Of a stretch of 64,000 bases of DNA, positions 24,927 to 34,277 are shown in pieces. Every line of letters begins with the position of its first letter. The stretch's first letter is position 1. The stretch is from Planctomycetota bacterium (GTDB taxonomy: Bacteria > Planctomycetota > UBA1135 > UBA2386): assembly GCA_028281765.1 (NCBI GenBank), contig JANQJF010000071.1:21132-85131 (forward strand). The letters run 5' to 3'. Below the pieces are notes generated by a model that was given only the letters and a program-made list of their open reading frames with translations, ran no database searches and was not told where the DNA came from. The position numbers and the translations under genes were made by a program.

Positions 24927-25582
24927 CCGCGCTCGCGGAACTCGCGGTAGCCCTTCTCACCGGTCGCGAGGTCCTCGGGCAGCGCGGCATCCTCGTCCAG
25001 GTCCATGCAACGGAGGACGCCATCCTCTTCGCGATACCGAAAGCGGCTCTCCGGGCAGACGAAGTTGCCCTCGGCGTCGCGGTCCTCGAGTCGATGGCCG
25101 TGCCGGCTCATCCAGCCCTTCTGCTGCGCCGGCACGCCCATCATCAGCGCGTAGTCGGGGACGTCCTTGGTCACGACCGCCCCCGCGGACACGAACGCGT
25201 ACCGACCGACCGTGGTGCCGCACACGATCGTCGAGTTCGCGCCGATCGTGCAGCCGCGGCGCAGACGCGTGGTCTCGTAGAGCGAACGACGCACGACCTG
25301 CGAACGCGGGTTGCTGATATTCGTCAGCACGCACGACGGCCCGAGGAACACGTCGTCCTCGACGATCGTCCCCTCGTAGAGCGAGACGTTGTTCTGGATC
25401 TTGACGTTGTTGCCGATCTCAACCTGCGACGCGACGAACACGTTCTGACCAAGGTTGCAGCGCTCGCCGAGCTTCGCGCCCTTCATGATATGGCTGAAGT
25501 GCCAGATCGCGGAGCCTTCGCCGATTTCACACGGCTGATCGACGTAGGCGGATTCGTGAACGCGGTAGGAGAGATCGACCAT
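24923..25582 (-). CDS. wbpD: WbpD-like N-acetyltransferase (left-handed beta helix)
   Basis: A 219-residue hexapeptide-repeat acetyltransferase. The start at ATG 25582 is set by homology (VDLSYRVHESAYVD) and by a -10-like TAGCCT 8 nt upstream. Repeats run from about residue 10 to 150 (IGEGSAIWHFSHI, GERCNLGQNVFV, VEIGNNVKIQNNVSLYEG, VFLGPSCVLTNISNPRS). In the pathway it acetylates the 3-amino group, giving UDP-2,3-diacetamido-2,3-dideoxy-glucuronate. It has its own promoter overlapping the stop of the upstream glycosyltransferase gene. Confidence 0.88.
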   Translation of the reverse strand: MVDLSYRVHESAYVDQPCEIGEGSAIWHFSHIMKGAKLGERCNLGQNVFVASQVEIGNNVKIQNNVSLYEGTIVEDDVFLGPSCVLTNISNPRSQVVRRSLYETTRLRRGCTIGANSTIVCGTTVGRYAFVSAGAVVTKDVPDYALMMGVPAQQKGWMSRHGHRLEDRDAEGNFVCPESRFRYREEDGVLRCMDLDEDAALPEDLATGEKGYREFRERG

Positions 25583-25590
25583 CGGGTGCA

Positions 25591-25596
25591 AGGCTA
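25591..25596 (-). promoter_or_regulatory. -10-like TAGCCT, leaderless arrangement
   Basis: On the minus strand TAGCCT ends 8 nt before the wbpD-like ATG at 25582 and overlaps the stop codon of the upstream glycosyltransferase gene. Confidence 0.45.
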
Positions 25597-26838
25597 CGGC
25601 GCAGGCGATATCCCTGCCAGGACGCGCTGACCGAGCACGTCTTCGAACAGCGCCCCGGTCTCGAAGCGATGGTTGCCGTCCCGCGGGTATTCCCGGTCGA
25701 GCCGGCCATCGCGCCACGCCGCAAACGCCGACAGCAGTCCGTCGGCGACGGCGGCCGGGTCGTCGGAAGGCACGCAGGCGCCCGCCCCCGTCGACTCGAG
25801 GATGCGAGCCGCTTCGTTGCCGCGAGCGAGCGCGAACACCGGCCGCTCGACGGCGAGATAGTCGAACAGCTTGCGCGTCGCGATCGAGCGCTGGTTCGGC
25901 GGCGTCAGGAGCAGGAGCATCGTCGCGCCCGCGGCGACTCGCTGCGCGCCGACGTAGTCACACTCCGCCAGCTCCTGCACGACGTCCGCGAGGGGCGACT
26001 GGCTCCAGATCGCTCGCTCGTCGTCGGTGAACCGACCCAGCAACGTCAAACGGAACGCACGCGCGAAGTCCGCGTCTTCCGCGAGGGCACGCACCAGTCC
26101 GGAGAAGAACACCTGCGGCGCCGAGGTCCCACGCGACAGACTCATGCGACCGGTGTAGACGAGTTCGAATCGATCCGGCGGCGGCGCGACCTCGCCCGTT
26201 TCGGGCTTGGTGAAGCCCGTCGGCAGGCAGTGGATCGCATCGCGCTTCGCGGGGAAACGCGCCTGCAGGTCCTCGGCGATCGGCAGCGTCGCGGCGGTCA
26301 CCCAGTCCGCGCGTTCGACGACGTTCGCCTCCAGCCGCTTCTCGACGGCGCGACGCAGCGGCAGCCGCGCCTCCGCGCGATGCGGTTCGAACGTCCACCC
26401 GTCGCGGAAGTCGGCGAGCCACGCGCACCCGGACCGTCGTTTCAAGAACGCGCCTACGCGGTGCATCGATTCCGGCGGAGCCGTCGTCACGACGAGATCG
26501 AACGGTGTCGCATCCGCGCTCTCGGCCACTTCGCGGATCGCCCGGCGCACCCACAGCACGAACCCGTCGGGCACGAACACCCAACGGCGCGCGAAGCGTC
26601 GCAGCGGATTGCGCGACGCCCGCGGCGCCCCCCCGGCGTCGCTCGGCGGCGCGGCGAGCAGTCCCGGCAGCGGCACGCTCAGGAGTTCACCGCCACGCTG
26701 CGCGCGGTCGATCGGCTGCGGCGTCAGCACGCGCACGCGATCCCCGCGGCGCACGAAGTAGTCCTCGAGCGCGAGCGAACGCGCAACACCTCCGGAGATC
26801 TCTGGGGGGTAGTGAAAGGCGACGAGCAGTACTTCCAA
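25594..26838 (-). CDS. Glycosyltransferase family 4-like protein
   Basis: A 414-residue protein. The start is taken as TTG 26838 just after the stop of the asparagine-synthase gene (stop 26841-26843); CTG 26844 is the alternative. VLLVAFHYPPEISGGVARS at the N-terminus is the donor-fold start of GT4 enzymes such as WbuB-like transferases. DFRDGW, LPTGF, LVYTGRMS and a C-terminal ARGNEAARILESTGAG region complete the GT-B fold. Donor and acceptor are unknown. It is coupled to the upstream asnB-type gene. Confidence 0.82.
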   Translation of the reverse strand: MEVLLVAFHYPPEISGGVARSLALEDYFVRRGDRVRVLTPQPIDRAQRGGELLSVPLPGLLAAPPSDAGGAPRASRNPLRRFARRWVFVPDGFVLWVRRAIREVAESADATPFDLVVTTAPPESMHRVGAFLKRRSGCAWLADFRDGWTFEPHRAEARLPLRRAVEKRLEANVVERADWVTAATLPIAEDLQARFPAKRDAIHCLPTGFTKPETGEVAPPPDRFELVYTGRMSLSRGTSAPQVFFSGLVRALAEDADFARAFRLTLLGRFTDDERAIWSQSPLADVVQELAECDYVGAQRVAAGATMLLLLTPPNQRSIATRKLFDYLAVERPVFALARGNEAARILESTGAGACVPSDDPAAVADGLLSAFAAWRDGRLDREYPRDGNHRFETGALFEDVLGQRVLAGISPAP

Positions 26839-26840
26839 GT

Positions 26841-28622
26841 TCAGTCCCGCCGACGGACGCAGAGGTCGTGCCACCGAGTGGCGCACAGGACCTTCCAGGA
26901 CATGCGATGGTAGGCACCGCGGTCGAGTTCTTCCAGCGCGGCGCGCGCGTGCTGCCGACCGTTCGGCACCTCGCTCCACAGCGGATCGGCAGCGGCCTCG
27001 CGAACAGCGTCGCAAAGCGGGCCCCGGATCCATTGCGTCTCGGGGACTGCGAACGCGGTCTTGTCGCGGCGATAGAGCACGGACTCGGGCACGCGACCCC
27101 GCATCGCGGTGCGCAACAGCGCCTTCGGGAATCCGTCCGCAGCGCAGTCCCGCGCCGACAGACGCACGGCCGCTTCGACGAGCCGGTGATCCAAGAACGG
27201 GAGCCGGGCCTCGACGCCGAACGACATCGAGTTGCGATCCGCGTAGCGCAGCAGCGACGGCAGACTCAGCCGCAACAGCGACGCGCGCAACGCCGCGGAC
27301 AGACAGTCCGGAAGTCCCGTCGTCCGCCCGCGGAAGCGACTCAACACGACGCTGCCCAAAAGTAACGCGTACGGGAACCGCGGCCCGACGAACGCGCGCA
27401 ACGCGCGATGCGCAGCGAAGAACCCGTCGGTCCGCCAGAGCGCCGCGAGCGCTTTCGGCACCACCCAGTCGTAGCCACCGAACAGCTCGTCCGCCCCCTG
27501 CCCGTCGAACATCACGCGCAAGCCGAGTTCGGACGCGCGCCGGAACACGCACCGCTGCGCGTAGATCGACGGCCCGAGGAAGGGCTCGCCCTGCCGCGCG
27601 ATCAGCTCGTCGAGTTCGGCGGCGCAGCCTTCTCCGGTGACCTCGACGAACTCGACTTCGAGATCCAGATGCTCGGCGACTTCGCGCACGAGAGTGCGCT
27701 CGTCCGCTTCGGGCACGGGCGCGTACGCGTGCACCCCGACGTAGCGCATGCTCGACGCCTCCTCGGCCTGCTGCCGCACGGCGGCGACGACGCTCGGCGA
27801 GTCGACCCCACCGCTGATACTCGTCCCGATCGGCACATCGCTCCGGAGTCGCAGACGCACCGAGTCGTCGAACAGCTCACGGAGTTCGTCCGCGGTCAGC
27901 GGCGGCGCATCGCGCTCCGGCTCGGGCAGATTCCAGTAGGGCGACTCCGTGCAATTCACGCGGCCGTCCTCGACGTCGGCGATCAGCCGATGCCCGGCCG
28001 GCAGCTCACGAATCCCGCGGAAGAAGGTTTCCGCATGACGCTCCTGCCACGAAGTCGCCATGAACTCGTCGAGGCGTTCGGCATCGAGAGCACGCGGTAC
28101 GGGAGCCCCGAAGCGCAGCACGGACTCGAGCTCCGAACCGAACACGAGACCCGCCAGACCAGACCAGTAGAAGAACGGCTTCTCGCCGAGACGATCCCTC
28201 GCGCAGAAGAGCCGGCGTCGCCGCGCGTCCCAGATCGCGAACGCGAACATGCCGTTGAGCTTCTGGACGCAGTCCTCGCCCCACTCGCGATACGCCGCGA
28301 GCAACACCTCGGTGTCGCCCGTGGTCGTGAACTGGTGCGAACGCGCGCTCAGCTCGTCGCGCAGCTCGACGTAGTTGTAGATCTCGCCGTTGTAGACCGT
28401 GCACAGGTCGTTGCGCACCATCGGCTGGTTCGCCGCTTCGCTGAGATCGAGGATCGAAAGGCGCCGGTGCCCGAACGCGACGAGGACGTCCCCGAGGTCG
28501 CTACTCCATCGCCCCTCGGCATCCGGTCCCCGCGTGAGGATCGGCGCGAGCATCGCGGCAATCCGCCGGTTCCCGGTGTCGACATGCGACCGACCTACGG
28601 CAAACCCGGCAATCCCACACAC
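26841..28622 (-). CDS. asnB: Asparagine synthase (glutamine-hydrolysing) family amidotransferase 1
   Basis: A 593-residue protein, GTG start at 28622. Cys2 (MCGIAG) is the glutaminase nucleophile; RGPD, GHRRLSILDLS and VYNGEIYNY are the class-II amidotransferase motifs. The synthetase half has SGGVDSPSVVA (ATP pyrophosphatase loop, about residue 270), GQGADELFGGYDW and MSFGVEARLPFLDHRLVE. It starts 4 nt after the WecB/WbpI-like gene. Three such genes lie in this locus. In polysaccharide loci these proteins often amidate uronic acids (WbpS-like), which fits the pathway here better than plain asparagine supply. Confidence 0.9.
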   Translation of the reverse strand: MCGIAGFAVGRSHVDTGNRRIAAMLAPILTRGPDAEGRWSSDLGDVLVAFGHRRLSILDLSEAANQPMVRNDLCTVYNGEIYNYVELRDELSARSHQFTTTGDTEVLLAAYREWGEDCVQKLNGMFAFAIWDARRRRLFCARDRLGEKPFFYWSGLAGLVFGSELESVLRFGAPVPRALDAERLDEFMATSWQERHAETFFRGIRELPAGHRLIADVEDGRVNCTESPYWNLPEPERDAPPLTADELRELFDDSVRLRLRSDVPIGTSISGGVDSPSVVAAVRQQAEEASSMRYVGVHAYAPVPEADERTLVREVAEHLDLEVEFVEVTGEGCAAELDELIARQGEPFLGPSIYAQRCVFRRASELGLRVMFDGQGADELFGGYDWVVPKALAALWRTDGFFAAHRALRAFVGPRFPYALLLGSVVLSRFRGRTTGLPDCLSAALRASLLRLSLPSLLRYADRNSMSFGVEARLPFLDHRLVEAAVRLSARDCAADGFPKALLRTAMRGRVPESVLYRRDKTAFAVPETQWIRGPLCDAVREAAADPLWSEVPNGRQHARAALEELDRGAYHRMSWKVLCATRWHDLCVRRRD

Positions 28623-28626
28623 GCGA

Positions 28627-29679
28627 TCAGGCCCGCAGCTCGCGAACGATGACGTCGCCCGCGGTCCCGTCTCCGTACACGGCCGGCGCGTCGGTCACCG
28701 GCGCATCGGCCCAGGCGATCGCGTCCCGGATGGCCTGCTCCGACGAGCCCACCACGCGGTTCGCGCCGATCTCGACCAGCTCGACCCACTCGGTCTCGTC
28801 CCGCATCGTCACGCAGCGTTTGCCGAACCAGAACGCTTCCTTCTGCAGTCCACCCGAATCCGTCAGCACGAAGCGGGCGGCCTCGAGAAGGCCCAGCATT
28901 TCGAAGTACGAGACCGGCTCGACGATGCGCAGCGATCCCTGCGGCGAGATCCCGAGCCGCTCGAAGGTCGCGGCCGTGCGGGGATGCAGCGGCAGCACGA
29001 CGGGAATGTCCGAACCCTCGAGCGCGGCGACGATGCCGCGCAGGCGTTCGGGCTCGTCGGTGTTCTCGGCGCGGTGCAGCGTCGCGAGCGCGAACGGCCC
29101 GTCGATCGACGGCGCGATCGCTTTCTGCCGGTAGTGCTCGACGGCGTCGGCCATGACGTCGCCGACGACGCGCACTCCATCGTGGATGCCTTCGTTCGCG
29201 AGGTGCTTCTTCGAAACCTCGGACGGGCAGAACAGCCACTGCGACACGTGGTCGGTCAGCACGCGGTTGACCTCTTCGGGCATCGCGCGGTTGAAGCTGC
29301 GAAGACCGGCCTCGACGTGCGCGACCGGCACGTGCAGCTTGGCCGCCGCCAGGGCCGCCGCGAGCGTCGAATTCGTGTCGCCGTAGACGAGCACGACGTC
29401 CGGGCTGCGCGCGAGGATCTCCCGCTCGATCCCCGCGAGCATCGCGCCGGTGGTCTCCCCGTGCCGCCCCGACCCGACCGCGAGATCCACGACCGGCCGC
29501 GGGATGTCCATCTGCTCGAAGAACACCTCGCTCATGCCGTGATCGTAGTGCTGGCCCGTGTGGACGATCTCCTCTTCGATCGCGGGGCCGCCCGCCGCGC
29601 GCGCGCGAAGCACTGCGCGGCTGACGACCGCCGCCTTCACGAACTGGGGGCGCGCGCCCACGACGGTGAGGATCTTCAT
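28627..29679 (-). CDS. wecB: Non-hydrolysing UDP-sugar 2-epimerase (WecB/WbpI-like)
   Basis: A 350-residue protein. The start at ATG 29679 is set by KILTVVGARPQFVKAA. TGQHYD, YGDTNSTLA, HVEAGLRSFNRAMPEE and LTDSGGLQKEA are the signature motifs of the WecB family. Given the WbpB-, WbpE- and WbpD-like genes nearby, the substrate is likely the diacetamido-glucuronate nucleotide, giving the manno form as WbpI does, rather than UDP-GlcNAc. It heads a run with asnB and the GT4 gene. A divergent intergenic region with GC-rich repeats lies upstream. Confidence 0.9.
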   Translation of the reverse strand: MKILTVVGARPQFVKAAVVSRAVLRARAAGGPAIEEEIVHTGQHYDHGMSEVFFEQMDIPRPVVDLAVGSGRHGETTGAMLAGIEREILARSPDVVLVYGDTNSTLAAALAAAKLHVPVAHVEAGLRSFNRAMPEEVNRVLTDHVSQWLFCPSEVSKKHLANEGIHDGVRVVGDVMADAVEHYRQKAIAPSIDGPFALATLHRAENTDEPERLRGIVAALEGSDIPVVLPLHPRTAATFERLGISPQGSLRIVEPVSYFEMLGLLEAARFVLTDSGGLQKEAFWFGKRCVTMRDETEWVELVEIGANRVVGSSEQAIRDAIAWADAPVTDAPAVYGDGTAGDVIVRELRA

Positions 29680-29831
29680 CGGGAGGGATGTTGTGGTTGG
29701 GCAGGCGCAAGCGCAAGCGCACGTGCACGAAACGTTCCCGTGGCCCTTGCCCCTGCGCACCTTCCGACGAACCTCGAAAAACCCGTGCCATTCCCTCACC
29801 CCTTCCGGTTTCTCCCACACCGGAGGGCACG
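29680..29831. repeat. Divergent intergenic region with GCAGGCGCAAGC-type repeat
   Basis: Between the epimerase and the transglutaminase-like gene. At 29700-29722 are GCAGGC, GCAAGC and GCAAGC units, and at 29742-29753 the complement of GGGGCAAGGG, the motif of the other G-rich tracts. A GGAGGG site at 29822-29827 serves the plus-strand gene. Confidence 0.45.
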
Positions 29832-31082
29832 ATGGGATCGAGCACGCCACCAAGACCGACCTGCAGTCCGCACCGCGTCGCACTCGCCATCCTCTGCCTC
29901 ACCGCCATCGCCGTCATCGCTTGGCTCCGTCACGACGCGCCCACCGCCGCGTATCTGCGTACGACCACCCTCGAGTCCCTGATTCGAAACGCCCTCGAAC
30001 TCACCGATCCTCGCTATTCTCCCGACCGGCTCGGCAAACCCCGCGGCCAGCTCGACACCGTCTTCGACTACGACTTCGAACGGCTCGAAGCGATCCGTCG
30101 ACGGCTCGACGGTGTCGACCGACGTGCCGTGCTCGCCGAGCTCTTCGACCGGATCTCGCACGACTGCACGACCGACCACGACCGCCACGTCGCGGTCCTC
30201 GAGTTCTGCAACAAGTGCGGCTTCTACAACGCGATCCAGCCGATGTGGCCCGATCGCACGCCGGTCTTCGATCCGCTGATCTGCCTCGAGCTCGCCGAAC
30301 AACGTTGCGGCCACTCCGCGCGTGTCGCTGCGTCGCTACTCGACGCAGGCGGCTACGAGACGCGGATCGTCCAGCTGGGCGGACACCTCATCGCCGAGGT
30401 GTTCTACGACGACGACTGGCACTACCTCGACGCGACGTCGTTCGGCGGGCGCTGGACCGTGACCGACGCCGACGGCTCGATTCCGAGCGTCCACGAGCTC
30501 GGCCACCGCCCGTTCGCGATCGACGCGGGACCTTCGTACGTCGAACCCAATCAGCCCAACACGCCGATCGGCAGCGGGATCTATCCGTCCTACTACTACT
30601 TCTCGCAGCGCGCCTACACGGTGCCCGCGAAGACCTACAGGAAGCTCGCGACCGCGGGCGAAGAGGCGGCGAGTCGCAACTACGGGTGGGAATTCTCGCG
30701 CGCGCTCCGCGACGAGTCGCGGCCGCTCTACGACTTCGCTCCGAAGCATCTGCCGTCGACTCCCGGCACTCCGCAACTCGACGGTGATCGCATCACGTGG
30801 CGCGCATCGACCGACCCCGACGGCGACCTGATGGGCTACCGTGTCTATGTCGGGTCGCGTTCTCGTGGATGGTGCTACGGCAAGGGCTGGCGACCGGAGA
30901 TGTACGACGGACGACTGTCGCTGCCGCCCGGAGACCGCGCCGTGCTCGAGACGGCCGAAGCTTCGATCGATGCTCCCCCGACTCGGCCGGCCTACGTGAC
31001 CGTCATGGCATTCGATCGGCACGGCGAATCGGTCGGCCGCGAGCTCTATCCGATGTCGCCGGAGCTCGCGCTCACCGACTGA
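29832..31082 (+). CDS. Transglutaminase-like domain membrane protein of the polysaccharide locus
   Basis: A 416-residue protein starting at ATG 29832 with SD GGAGGG 5 nt upstream. One N-terminal membrane helix lies at about residues 17-32. The central part carries a Cys, His, Asp set in the order of transglutaminase-like proteases: RCGHSARVAASLLDAGG (Cys near 163), LGGHLIAEVFYDD (His near 182) and HYLDATSFGG (Asp near 200). The C-terminal 100 residues look fibronectin-like (TWRASTDPDGDLMGYRVYVG). Proteins of this kind are common in exopolysaccharide loci, but their reactions are mostly unknown. It converges with the GT gene that ends at 31086. Confidence 0.72.
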   Translation: MGSSTPPRPTCSPHRVALAILCLTAIAVIAWLRHDAPTAAYLRTTTLESLIRNALELTDPRYSPDRLGKPRGQLDTVFDYDFERLEAIRRRLDGVDRRAVLAELFDRISHDCTTDHDRHVAVLEFCNKCGFYNAIQPMWPDRTPVFDPLICLELAEQRCGHSARVAASLLDAGGYETRIVQLGGHLIAEVFYDDDWHYLDATSFGGRWTVTDADGSIPSVHELGHRPFAIDAGPSYVEPNQPNTPIGSGIYPSYYYFSQRAYTVPAKTYRKLATAGEEAASRNYGWEFSRALRDESRPLYDFAPKHLPSTPGTPQLDGDRITWRASTDPDGDLMGYRVYVGSRSRGWCYGKGWRPEMYDGRLSLPPGDRAVLETAEASIDAPPTRPAYVTVMAFDRHGESVGRELYPMSPELALTD

Positions 31083-31085
31083 ACG

Positions 31086-32156
31086 TCACTGCCAGTAGCC
31101 ACGATCAGGAGCGTCGTAAACTCGCAGCATCCGCTCAGCGATCGTCCGCGGGTCGTGCCAGCGCTCGACGAACGTGCGCGACCGCCGGCCGATGTCGGCG
31201 AGGCGTTCGGGGTTCTCGAGCAGCTCACCCACGATGTCGTGCACGTCGTCCGGCGTCGCGCGCACGATCGGCAGCTCCTCGGCCATCGCCTCCGGAATGA
31301 ACCGCAGATCCTCCTCGCGCACGTAGGCTACGACCGGCTTGCCCATCGCCATCAGCTCGACCGCGAATGCGCCGTACCACCCGACGCGCAGCTGATCGAT
31401 CACGAGGTCCGCGTCGCGGTACATCGCCATCGCTTCGTCGTGCGGCACGTTCTCGACGAGGCGGAAGTCGACGTCGCACTCCCGCTCGATCGACGCCATC
31501 GCCGCGAGCACGTCGTCCGTGCCCTTCACGAGTCGGTTCGTCGGCGCGTGCAGCACGGTCATCCGCCCGCTCGCCTTCGGCGGCCGAACCTCGACGTCCT
31601 GCGGCTTGACCGCGGCGTAGGGCACGAAGTCCGCGTCGGGGATCACGTGGAGCAAATCGGGATTGACCGCGAACACGCGGTGCGCGTGTTTGCGCACGAA
31701 CTCGATGCGGCGCGCCTTCCGCGCGTCGTCGGCCGGGTTGCACAGTCCCGGCCCCTCACGATTCCCGCAGCACGAGATCGCGAAGTTTGCAGCGCAGTAC
31801 GAATGCTGCCGCGCATCACAGCCCTGGAACGTGACGAACACCTTCTTGCCGAGCTTCCGCAGCAGCGGCAGGTCGACGCCGCGCCCACCGACCATCGGCA
31901 GGAACGTCTGGCCGAAGTTGAAGTGGAACACGTCGTAACGACGCACCGCCTTGCCGAAGAACCGCAGGCGGTGCGCGAGGTCTGACCACTTGCTGTCCGG
32001 CTTCGCGCCGAGGTCGATGTCTACCGGATAGCGCAGCCACGACCGCCGGAGCACCGCGACCTCGGAGTCGGCCTCGTGCGCACGCTCGCCGTGCGACAGC
32101 GCGACCGGATGCCCGCCGACGTCGGTCGGGAAGTGCAGAATGCGCGTGTCAGGCAT
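31086..32156 (-). CDS. Glycosyltransferase, GT-B type with Cys-rich insert (minus-block copy)
   Basis: A 356-residue protein. FQGCDARQH near residue 115 is followed by a Cys-rich stretch with CC and three more Cys, then LHAPTNRLVKGTDDV and YRDADLVIDQLRVGWYGAFAVELMAMGKP, which form the nucleotide-sugar-binding half. It is clearly paralogous to the GT at 50258-51373, which has the same blocks in the same order. The start overlaps the 3' end of the upstream epimerase gene by 8 nt. Substrate unknown. Confidence 0.83.
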   Translation of the reverse strand: MPDTRILHFPTDVGGHPVALSHGERAHEADSEVAVLRRSWLRYPVDIDLGAKPDSKWSDLAHRLRFFGKAVRRYDVFHFNFGQTFLPMVGGRGVDLPLLRKLGKKVFVTFQGCDARQHSYCAANFAISCCGNREGPGLCNPADDARKARRIEFVRKHAHRVFAVNPDLLHVIPDADFVPYAAVKPQDVEVRPPKASGRMTVLHAPTNRLVKGTDDVLAAMASIERECDVDFRLVENVPHDEAMAMYRDADLVIDQLRVGWYGAFAVELMAMGKPVVAYVREEDLRFIPEAMAEELPIVRATPDDVHDIVGELLENPERLADIGRRSRTFVERWHDPRTIAERMLRVYDAPDRGYWQ

Positions 32157-33030
32157 CCAGTGTGCGGTCGATCGCCGCGCGGAACGGCGTGAAGTCGGGC
32201 GCCCCGAACGCCTGCAGGCGCGACACGTCGGCGATCAGGTCGAACACGCGCGCACGCCCCGAGTCCTCGAACACGGGCTCGACGCCGAGCTTGGCGCCAA
32301 TCGCTTCGCCGACATCACGGATGCTGACCGGCTCCGGCGCCGCGACGTTGAGGACCTGTGGCACGTCTTCGCCGGCGACGCCGCGCCGACAGATGTCGGT
32401 CAGCGACGCGACGACGTCATCGACGTAGGTCAGCGAGATGCGGAGGCCACCCTTGTCGGCCGCGTCCTGCGGGTTCGCATCGATCGACATCGCCTCACCG
32501 CGCCGCACGCGACCGGTCAGCGCCGGCACGAGCATCGTCTGTTGGCCAGGACCAAACACGCCGAACAGCCGCACGCACACGATCCGCATGTCGTCGGGTA
32601 GCAGACGCAGCGCGTCCTCGGCCGTGATCTTGCTCAGGGCGTACGGGTCGTCGCGCCGAACGGGACTCGACTCGTCGAGCGGCTCGAACGACGGGCCGTA
32701 GACGCTGCCGGTCGACGCGTAGACGAACACCTTCGCGCCCGCGTCGGCCGCGGCCTTCGCGGCACGCAGCCCGCCGACGACGTTGACGCCGAACAGGTGA
32801 TCTCCCCGTTCGGCGAAGTCCCGGTAGTGCGGCGACTGCGACAGGTAGATCACCGCGTCCGCCGGATCGAGCGCTACCGCCTCGTTCAGCACGTCGAGCG
32901 TGCGGAACGAGTAGTCCGCCTTCGGATCGACGACGTCGAAACCGACCACCTCGTCGTCCGGCGAGAGGTGCATGGAATCACACAGATGACGGCCGACAAA
33001 TCCGCCGGCTCCGAAAACAGCAACCTTCAC
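32149..33030 (-). CDS. NAD-dependent epimerase/dehydratase (SDR) 1
   Basis: A 293-residue extended SDR, GTG start at 33030. GAGGFVG at residues 7-13 binds NAD; YASTGSVYG and the catalytic YALSK follow. It is most like nucleotide-sugar 4-epimerases or dehydratases; the exact substrate is unclear. It lies between the two glycosyltransferases of the minus block. A TAGGCT hexamer on the minus strand at 33088-33093 may be its -10, with a leader of about 50 nt. Confidence 0.82.
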   Translation of the reverse strand: MKVAVFGAGGFVGRHLCDSMHLSPDDEVVGFDVVDPKADYSFRTLDVLNEAVALDPADAVIYLSQSPHYRDFAERGDHLFGVNVVGGLRAAKAAADAGAKVFVYASTGSVYGPSFEPLDESSPVRRDDPYALSKITAEDALRLLPDDMRIVCVRLFGVFGPGQQTMLVPALTGRVRRGEAMSIDANPQDAADKGGLRISLTYVDDVVASLTDICRRGVAGEDVPQVLNVAAPEPVSIRDVGEAIGAKLGVEPVFEDSGRARVFDLIADVSRLQAFGAPDFTPFRAAIDRTLDA

Positions 33031-33119
33031 TCGAGCACTCCGGTCTGGGTTGACCTTCCGGCGGCCGCGCCAGCCGGGACGCGACCCAGCCTAGTCGCGC
33101 CACCCGCAAAAGACACGCG

Positions 33120-34277
33120 CTACGCGGCCCCGATCTCGGCGTAGACGCGGCCGAGCCGCTCCGCGAACGCCGCGATCGTGTGGTGGCGCTCGATGTAGCG
33201 GCGGCCCTGCTCGCCGAGGTCACGCACGCGCTGCCGGTCGCCCGCGAGCTCGCGCAAGCGCGCCGCGATGGTCGCGGGCGCGACATCGACGATCGGGCAC
33301 TCGTCCGGCGCGAGCAGGTACTCCTCCGGCTTGCGGATGAAGCACATCACCGCCTTGCCGAGCGCCATCGCCTCCTGGGCGAGGTACCCATGGAAGCCGA
33401 TGATGCACTGGTCGAAGATCACGTCGGCGGAGCGGTAGAGCTCGAGCGCCTCTCGGTTGGGCACGCGTTCGACGAGCTGCAGGTCGATCTCGACGCCTTC
33501 TTCGCGTAGCCGCTCGACAGCCTCGAGCAGGTGACGGGTGCCTTTGAACTCGCGGTGGTTCGGCGCGTGGACGACGCGCAGCGGCGCCGCTGTGTCCGCC
33601 GCCGGATACACCGGCGCGTAGCGCGCGCCATCCTCGGCCTCGAGATCGACCGGCCAGAAGTACAGGTCGTTGCGGCTCCCGGGCGTGTATTCGGCCATGT
33701 CCCCCATCGCGAAGACGGCCGTCGCATCCTGCAGCGACGCCGCGTGGTTGCGCTGCTGCAGCGCGTCCTCACACACGCACGCGATGCCCGGCGCCGGACA
33801 GTCGACGCAGCAATGGAACTCCCCGAGCGCGCGCGTGCGCTCGACGGTGCGCACGTCCGCACCGTAGGTCCACAGGAACACCTGCTTGCCGAGCGAGCGA
33901 AGCAGCGGCAGCTCCTTCGGGTGGAAGCAATAGGCCTGCTCGGGCGGCAGCAGCCCGCGATCGCAGAAGAAGTGGAACCGGTCGTAGCGGAACACCGCCC
34001 ACAAGAAGACGACGTACGGCACGAACAGCCCGACGAGCGGCATGCGCACCCACTTCGACAGGTCGTAACGAAACTGCTGCGTGATGAAGTAGGTCTCGTA
34101 GACGAGCGTGTCGGCGCGCTCGACCATCTGCTCCTCGGCGCGCGCCTGCATCACGAAGTTGATGATCGGCGAGCCGGCCCAGAGGCTCCGCACGCGCGCA
34201 CGGCGTCGCCGCAGTCGACTCAGCTGAGCGACTACGCGCACGACCCCGAACACGGCCGCACGCAGGAGCGCCTTCAC
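33120..34277 (-). CDS. Glycosyltransferase with YGADVR and Cys-rich motif (minus-block copy)
   Basis: A 385-residue protein. The start is GTG 34277, overlapping the stop of the asparagine-synthase gene (GTGA). A hydrophobic segment lies near residues 75-95. WTYGADVR is followed by FHCCVDCPAPGIACVC, a Cys cluster, then MGDMAEYTPGSRNDLYFWPVD, HAPNHREFKGTRHLLEA and a GT-B C-terminal half ending in QEAMALGKAV. The first part of the protein at 48093-50258 has the same motifs in the same order, so these are paralogues. The Cys set may bind a metal. Substrate unknown. Confidence 0.8.
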   Translation of the reverse strand: MKALLRAAVFGVVRVVAQLSRLRRRRARVRSLWAGSPIINFVMQARAEEQMVERADTLVYETYFITQQFRYDLSKWVRMPLVGLFVPYVVFLWAVFRYDRFHFFCDRGLLPPEQAYCFHPKELPLLRSLGKQVFLWTYGADVRTVERTRALGEFHCCVDCPAPGIACVCEDALQQRNHAASLQDATAVFAMGDMAEYTPGSRNDLYFWPVDLEAEDGARYAPVYPAADTAAPLRVVHAPNHREFKGTRHLLEAVERLREEGVEIDLQLVERVPNREALELYRSADVIFDQCIIGFHGYLAQEAMALGKAVMCFIRKPEEYLLAPDECPIVDVAPATIAARLRELAGDRQRVRDLGEQGRRYIERHHTIAAFAERLGRVYAEIGAA

